The notes under the pieces are model-generated. The model ran no database searches, was not told where the DNA came from, and saw only the letters and a list, made by a program, of their open reading frames with translations. From positions 1-16,880 of the forward strand of contig WQXR01000017.1 of assembly GCA_009784745.1 (NCBI GenBank): DNA of 16,880 nucleotides, read 5' to 3'. Both the position numbers and the translations under genes were made by a program. This stretch comes from Methanomassiliicoccaceae archaeon. Lineage in GTDB: Archaea; Thermoplasmatota; Thermoplasmata; Methanomassiliicoccales; Methanomethylophilaceae. Of this stretch, positions 12,933 to 16,880 are shown one piece after another. Positions within the stretch are counted from its first letter, which is position 1. Each line of letters starts with the position of its first letter.

Positions 12933-14426
12933 TTGTTGTTTGCGCATAAGTATCTCATGAAGGTCATTGCAAGCATCATATTTTCCGCGTCCTCATTCAT
13001 TTCGCTTATCTTCATGACCCGTTACGTCGGCGAAGCCTACGGTATGATGATGTGGGGCATGTCGATGGTGGCGATGGTGAATACCGCTTTGGACATGGGA
13101 TTCCATTCGGCGAACATAAAGAAAGTGTCGGAAGGAAAGGATATCAGCAGATGCGTTTCCACGTATCTTGCGGTACGTATCGCCATAAGCAGTTTGATGG
13201 CCCTCATTGTGCTGACCATATCGCTGGCATTAAGTTATTACAGTGATGGATTCCCGTCAGAATTCTGGATGGTCACTTGGGTGTTCATTCTTTATTACGT
13301 ACTGGATAACATTCTTGTCGTAATGACCGGAACGTTCATCGGCAATATGGACGCAGGAAAAGAATCGATCGTCCTTACGACGGAATATCTTCTCCGATCT
13401 GTTTCCTTGATGATCTTTTCGGTCATGGGTTCGACCGCTGTTGTTCTGTCGTTCGGATACATCATCGGTGTTGTCTGTGCTCTCGCCGTTTCATTGTTCC
13501 TGTTCAGGTCGCTCAAGGTACGTCTTGTGCGGCCGGCGTTCTTCAAAGAGTATGTTTCGTTTGTGGTCCCGCTCGCCTTACCGGTGATGCTCATCGCTGT
13601 GATGGGATATATCGATAAATTTATGATAGGTACGTATCACAACGAACTGGAGGTTGGTTTCTACGCCGCGGCCGCGGGCGTGATATATTCATTTGTCACA
13701 CTCGGAGTGGTAATGAATGGTCTTTTATTGTCGCATATGACAAAACTGAACAAGGAAGGTAAAAGAGATGAAGCACGCAATACTCTTTGGAGCGCTCAGA
13801 AGTATCTTGCCGTATTGATGCTTCCGGCAACAGCATTCTTGCTTATATTCGGCAACGAGACCGCTGTCGCTCTCTTCAAAGATGGTTTTGCGGATTCCGG
13901 CCCCGTGCTTTCGGTGCTTGCGGTCGGCATATTCCTTACCGTTCTCGCCGGCATGCTGGCGCAGGTGTTGCTATCCGCCGGACATAACGTTGTATTCGGC
14001 AGATCAGCGATCGTGTACACCGTCTTTACAATTGCACTGTTCTTTGTTCTGATACCAGGATACTTTTTTGACGATATCGGCGGTGCCGTCGGAGCGGCAC
14101 TGGCGGTCGTCATCGGATCTGCCCTTTATCTTACTCTGCTTTCGATATCGGCGAAACGCAAAGGATTGTTCAGCATCTATCCTAGGTTGTACATACATCT
14201 TGCCGCCGCAGGCATTGTGTTGGCGATCCTCTACTGTGTGAAGGAACATCTCAGCCCTTCAGGACTTATTCCGTTGATCCTATTGGCATTCCTGACGTTG
14301 GCTTTGTATGCGGTCATACTTGCAATTGTCAAAGAAATAACAAAAGATGACATACGATTTGTACGTGATACTCTCAGTCCGAAGAACATCTACGACGATC
14401 TTGTGGATGAGATGCGAAAAAGTTGA
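12933..14426 (+). CDS. Oligosaccharide flippase (Wzx/RfbX-like, MOP superfamily)
   Basis: A 497-residue integral membrane protein with about 12-14 hydrophobic segments spread over the whole length. It shows the N-terminal layout of polysaccharide-biosynthesis flippases: an early MTRYVGEAYGMMMWG segment, and a middle segment DKFMIGTYHNELEVGFYAAA that matches the typical position where these proteins read 'D..mig...s...vG.Y'. Such proteins move lipid-linked glycans across the cytoplasmic membrane for N-glycosylation or surface polymers. The start is TTG with a near-perfect GGAGGGGATC site (12922-12931). The gene stands alone, about 4 kb from the glycosyltransferase block, and may serve its product. 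The end lies about 90 bases before the next gene. Confidence 0.85.
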   Translation: MLFAHKYLMKVIASIIFSASSFISLIFMTRYVGEAYGMMMWGMSMVAMVNTALDMGFHSANIKKVSEGKDISRCVSTYLAVRIAISSLMALIVLTISLALSYYSDGFPSEFWMVTWVFILYYVLDNILVVMTGTFIGNMDAGKESIVLTTEYLLRSVSLMIFSVMGSTAVVLSFGYIIGVVCALAVSLFLFRSLKVRLVRPAFFKEYVSFVVPLALPVMLIAVMGYIDKFMIGTYHNELEVGFYAAAAGVIYSFVTLGVVMNGLLLSHMTKLNKEGKRDEARNTLWSAQKYLAVLMLPATAFLLIFGNETAVALFKDGFADSGPVLSVLAVGIFLTVLAGMLAQVLLSAGHNVVFGRSAIVYTVFTIALFFVLIPGYFFDDIGGAVGAALAVVIGSALYLTLLSISAKRKGLFSIYPRLYIHLAAAGIVLAILYCVKEHLSPSGLIPLILLAFLTLALYAVILAIVKEITKDDIRFVRDTLSPKNIYDDLVDEMRKS

Positions 14427-14472
14427 ATTTCACTATGTTAAAGGCGTTATGCACCATCAGCGTTCAATAAAA

Positions 14473-14480
14473 GATATATT
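14473..14480 (+). promoter_or_regulatory. TATA box of the ilvN-ilvE pair
   Basis: GATATATT lies after the flippase gene and predicts a start near 14500, about 15 bases before the ilvN-like ATG. Confidence 0.4.
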
Positions 14481-14514
14481 CTACCTAGTCATAGAGAAGC
14501 GTTCGGTGGCAAAG

Positions 14515-14877
14515 ATGTATGTGATATCAATGATGGTCAAGGACGAGTTCGGCGTGATGCAGCGCGTGATGGGAGAGTTCACACGCAACAAGATAAACGT
14601 TGAAACTATAGTCGTCGGTAAATGCGAAACACCCGGAAAGGCAAGAATTGTTCTCTCCGTCATAGGTGAAGAATCGGCGGAGACGGCAATAGCGAGACTT
14701 GAGAGGCTGCAGGATGTGTCTGATGTCAGATTGATACCTCCGGAAGGACAATCCGCATACGCATTGATATCGACATCCGACGGGCACGTCGGATTGATCG
14801 GAGGTTCGGCACAGGTGGAAGAGATAATAGAGCGGACCAAACCCGAAAAATATGTGAAAGCGCTGAACGCGCTGTGA
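14515..14877 (+). CDS. ilvN: Acetolactate synthase regulatory subunit (IlvN-like, ACT domain), short form
   Basis: IlvN binds branched-chain amino acids and gives feedback control to acetolactate synthase. Residues 1-75 form an ACT domain with the IlvN pattern GVMQRVMGEFTRNKINVETI, TPGKARIVLSV and LERLQDVSDVRL. The remaining 45 residues are shorter than the usual IlvN C-terminal domain (typical total about 160). The open frame begins further upstream at 14347, inside the flippase gene, but the ATG at 14515 is chosen because a GGTG site (14505-14508) and a TATA box precede it and the ACT domain begins there. ilvE follows after 10 bases. No catalytic ilvB is in the window. A stand-alone ACT regulator of another enzyme is an alternative. 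Confidence 0.82.
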   Translation: MYVISMMVKDEFGVMQRVMGEFTRNKINVETIVVGKCETPGKARIVLSVIGEESAETAIARLERLQDVSDVRLIPPEGQSAYALISTSDGHVGLIGGSAQVEEIIERTKPEKYVKALNAL

Positions 14878-14887
14878 TGGTGGTAAT

Positions 14888-15799
14888 ATGGAGAAAACAG
14901 AGAAGATATGGATGGACGGAGAGTTCGTTAACTGGAATGACGCAAAGGTGCACGTCCTTGCGCATGCTCTGAACTACGGGACGGGCGTGTTCGAAGGGAT
15001 AAGAGTTTACGAAACGTCAAAAGGATTGGCCGTTTTCAGGCTGAAAGAACATGTGGAAAGACTGATAGACGGGTGCAAGGTCATGTGCTTCGACCTTCCG
15101 TACTCGCATGAAGAGATACGCAACGCGATAAAGGACACTGTCAGAACGAATAAGAAAGTGGATTACGTGAAACCGTGCGTGTTCCTCTGCGGTGAGGCCG
15201 TCGGACTCAATCCCATAGGTGTTCCCGTTAAATTCACGATAACTTCCGTCTACCTGGGCTCATATCTGGGAAAGGAGGCGCAGGAGAAGGGCGCTTCACT
15301 GGTAACATCATCGTGGATGAGACCGTGGAACCTTGCCGCTCCGGCCGGATCCAAGGTCAACGGCATATACGTAACGTCATGTTTAGCAAAAATGGATGCG
15401 AAAAAGCGCGGATATGATGAGGCCGTTATGTTGAACGCACAAGGCAACGTCGCGGAATGCAGCGGTGAGAACATATTCATAATGAAGCGCGGAAAAATAT
15501 ACACACCGCAGACATCGGACAGCATACTTGAGGGCATAACAAGGAACTCGATAATAGAAATAGCAAGAGATCTGGGTTATGATGTCGTTGAAAGAGAGGT
15601 CTCAAGGATAGAGATGCTTACTGCGGACGAAGTATTCATGACCGGAACCGCCGCTGAGATAACGCAGGTGACGAAGATAGACGACCGTCCGATCGGTAAC
15701 GGCAAACCCGGGCCCGTAGGAAAACTATTGGCAGCAAAATATGCGGACGCCGTCCGCGGGAAGGACCCGAAATACGAAAAATGGCTGGACCGCGTCTGA
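14888..15799 (+). CDS. ilvE: Branched-chain amino acid aminotransferase IlvE
   Basis: This fold-type IV PLP enzyme performs the last step of Val, Leu and Ile synthesis with glutamate as amino donor. The 303-residue protein shows HALNYGTGVFEGIR (26-39), the PLP lysine K156 in GSKVNGIYVTS, and NVAECSGENIFI (187-198), where E190 contacts the pyridine nitrogen. GTAAEITQV near the C-terminus belongs to the phosphate-binding region. Length matches the family. A GGTGG site precedes the ATG, and the gene is coupled to the ACT subunit upstream, forming a small branched-chain amino acid operon. Confidence 0.95.
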   Translation: MEKTEKIWMDGEFVNWNDAKVHVLAHALNYGTGVFEGIRVYETSKGLAVFRLKEHVERLIDGCKVMCFDLPYSHEEIRNAIKDTVRTNKKVDYVKPCVFLCGEAVGLNPIGVPVKFTITSVYLGSYLGKEAQEKGASLVTSSWMRPWNLAAPAGSKVNGIYVTSCLAKMDAKKRGYDEAVMLNAQGNVAECSGENIFIMKRGKIYTPQTSDSILEGITRNSIIEIARDLGYDVVEREVSRIEMLTADEVFMTGTAAEITQVTKIDDRPIGNGKPGPVGKLLAAKYADAVRGKDPKYEKWLDRV

Positions 15800-15826
15800 A
15801 CGCTGCCGAAGATAAACGGGCAAACG

Positions 15827-15835
15827 TTAAATACG
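15827..15835 (+). promoter_or_regulatory. TATA box of the small membrane protein gene
   Basis: TTAAATACG lies between ilvE and the 106-residue membrane protein gene, with a predicted start near 15856 and a leader of about 50 bases. Confidence 0.4.
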
Positions 15836-15907
15836 ATTTAACTTGTTGCCCTAATACGGTAATACCAGCGCGCGTGCGCAAAAAGGTCAATATTGGAGAG
15901 GCAAACG

Positions 15908-16228
15908 ATGACACCAGAAGAATTCCTGACGATCCTAGTGGTCGTGTTCTCGCTCGTTATGATACTGGCGGGTGTATTCACATCATATTTCGGAAGCGGC
16001 AAAAGCAGAAGGGTCGGACTCGGCCTCGTAGGCATCGGACTCGTTATAGGTCTGGTGTGGATGTACCTTTTGGGTCTGTTCGGAGATCCGGGCCTTGCTC
16101 TGCTTGAGAGTGTGCGTGAGAGCGGCGCTTGGGAACTGATGTATAACTCAATACTCGTAATAGTTGCCGCACTGGTCGGCGCACTTGCGGCCATCGGGAT
16201 ATTCCTTGTGGCTGTCATGAAGAGTTAA
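15908..16228 (+). CDS. Small membrane protein of unknown function, three transmembrane segments
   Basis: I do not recognise the family. The 106-residue protein has three hydrophobic segments (about residues 6-28, 36-58 and 81-103). A short basic loop with SGKSRR (about 30-35) lies between the first two, and a longer loop of about 20 residues lies between the second and third. The second segment is glycine-rich (GLGLVGIGLVIGL). There are no cysteines or charged residues inside the segments. The ATG at 15908 has a GGAGAGG site (15895-15901); a TTG at 15893 would overlap that site and is rejected. It has its own promoter and is followed by a hairpin terminator, so it is probably transcribed alone. 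Confidence 0.75.
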   Translation: MTPEEFLTILVVVFSLVMILAGVFTSYFGSGKSRRVGLGLVGIGLVIGLVWMYLLGLFGDPGLALLESVRESGAWELMYNSILVIVAALVGALAAIGIFLVAVMKS

Positions 16229-16231
16229 AAC

Positions 16232-16256
16232 GGCGGTCTTTCCGCCTTTATTATTT
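16232..16256 (+). terminator. Hairpin plus T-rich terminator
   Basis: GGCGG (16232-16236) pairs with CCGCC (16242-16246) around the loop TCTTT. TTTATTATTT follows. It starts three bases after a TAA stop. The form is like a bacterial intrinsic terminator. Confidence 0.6.
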
Positions 16257-16376
16257 CCCATTTTCCTTATCGTTCTGAGGTTACATTCCGCATATTCAAA
16301 CATGTTCACAATTTGAAGTTCTGAATGTATTTGAATTTAACTTTTTACCTGCGAGAATATAAAACTGACGAAAACC

Positions 16377-16385
16377 ATTAAATAG
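16377..16385 (+). promoter_or_regulatory. TATA box of the gar1-tfb operon
   Basis: ATTAAATAG, with the purine-rich GACGAAAAC just upstream, predicts a start near 16405-16410, about 30 bases before gar1. The 16257-16376 stretch is A+T-rich and I see no gene in it. Confidence 0.45.
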
Positions 16386-16439
16386 TGGATATATTATCGT
16401 TGCAGAAGATTCGGTAGATAAAACTATCGTTCCGCAGGT

Positions 16440-16706
16440 ATGGATATGAATGTTTTAGGTGTTGTCGAAGATATTTCTCATGAGGGCCTTATAATAGTGA
16501 GGGGAGAGGTCACGCCCGAGTACGGGAATATCGTCTGCGATCCTAAAGGAAAGAAAATAGGAACGGTCAAAAGAATATTCGGTCCGGTAAAGGAACCGTA
16601 TATATCCGTCGTACCGGCAGACAGATCCGTGCTTAAAGGAATAGAAGGAAAAAAGGTCTACTTTGAAGAGGGAACTCAATATGGCAAGAATAAGAGAAGG
16701 AACTGA
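16440..16706 (+). CDS. gar1: H/ACA ribonucleoprotein component Gar1
   Basis: Gar1 binds Cbf5 in the H/ACA guide-RNA complex that makes pseudouridine in rRNA. The 88-residue protein has a small beta-barrel core with GVVEDISHEGLIIVRGE, the conserved GNIVCDPKGKKIGTVKRIFG (about 29-48) and VKEPYISVVP, typical of archaeal Gar1/Naf1-type proteins. The ATG at 16440 or the one at 16446 may be used; an AGGT at 16436-16439 fits the second better. The 3' end overlaps the TFB gene by 26 bases. The gar1-tfb pairing is common in archaea and supports the call. Confidence 0.92.
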   Translation: MDMNVLGVVEDISHEGLIIVRGEVTPEYGNIVCDPKGKKIGTVKRIFGPVKEPYISVVPADRSVLKGIEGKKVYFEEGTQYGKNKRRN

Positions 16707-16880
16707 TGAGGTCGAGAAATGCCCCGAGTGCGGCAGCAGGCACCTGGTGCGCGATTACGAACGCGGAGAATTACTTTGCGACGATTGCGGTGTGGTGCTT
16801 GACGACCAGTTCATAGATCAGGGGCCGGAATGGAGAGCGTTCGACGTTGAACAGGGAGAGAAGAGAGCGCGTACCGGCGC
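16681..16880 (+). CDS. tfb: Transcription initiation factor TFB, N-terminal 66 residues (3' end outside window)
   Basis: TFB recruits RNA polymerase to TBP-bound promoters and binds the BRE. The visible part is the zinc ribbon with CPEC (14-17) and CDDC (33-36), followed by the B-reader region GPEWRAFDVEQGEKRART, which is characteristic of TFB/TFIIB. The cyclin-like repeats lie beyond the window. The ATG overlaps the gar1 end in another frame and has GAGGGAA at 16669-16675, so the genes are translationally coupled. The number of other TFB genes in the genome cannot be told from here. Confidence 0.95.
   Translation, partial: MARIREGTDEVEKCPECGSRHLVRDYERGELLCDDCGVVLDDQFIDQGPEWRAFDVEQGEKRARTG

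Overview
The window is archaeal and very probably comes from a pyrrolysine-using methanogen, most likely of the Methanomassiliicoccales (Thermoplasmata). The archaeal signature is clear: Sec61-type SecE, Spt5, uL11/uL1/P0/P1 stalk proteins, split GMP synthase (GuaAB), a UPF0147 protein, Gar1 and TFB, with TATA-box promoters and GGTG/GGAGG ribosome binding sites. PylB and PylD show that the organism makes pyrrolysine, so UAG may be a sense codon. The order-level assignment is inference; a Methanosarcina-like host is less likely but not excluded.

Layout. (1) 1-1709: 3' part of pylB, overlapping pylD (pyrrolysine biosynthesis); pylC is not between them. (2) 1832-3360: secE, spt5 and rpl11, the usual secretion/elongation/ribosome operon. 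(3) 3415-8625: a five-gene block that splits the ribosomal operon between L11 and L1: FkbM methyltransferase (+), GT2 glycosyltransferase (-), CDP-alcohol phosphotransferase (-), a nucleotidyltransferase/PLP-enzyme fusion (+) and a SAM methyltransferase (+). (4) 8755-10732: rpl1, rplP0 and rpl12 with their own promoter and a hairpin leader. (5) 10924-11361: a 54-residue possible ribbon-helix-helix protein behind a perfect palindrome, then a UPF0147 gene. (6) 12816-11400 (-): purE and guaAB. (7) 12933-14426: lipid-linked glycan flippase. (8) 14515-15799: ACT/IlvN-type regulatory subunit and ilvE. (9) 15908-16228: small membrane protein with a hairpin terminator. (10) 16440-16880: gar1 overlapping the start of a TFB gene cut by the window end. 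No gene-free stretch exceeds 300 bases. I saw no rRNA, tRNA, CRISPR array, transposase or integrase.

How the genes may work together. The block in (3) reads as a compact surface-decoration pathway. A PLP enzyme related to CobD/HisC could make (or transaminate) a small phospho-amine. The LicC-like domain fused to it would activate this product with CTP. The divergent CDP-alcohol phosphotransferase would move the phospho-aminoalcohol onto a lipid or glycan. The glycosyltransferase, the methyltransferases and perhaps the distant flippase would complete or export the product. The substrate is inferred, not shown.

The phosphotransferase gene ends in UAG and its frame stays open directly into the glycosyltransferase gene four codons later. 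In a pyrrolysine-decoding cell these two could yield a readthrough fusion protein. Only two of the 22 visible stop codons are UAG, and both lie in this block.
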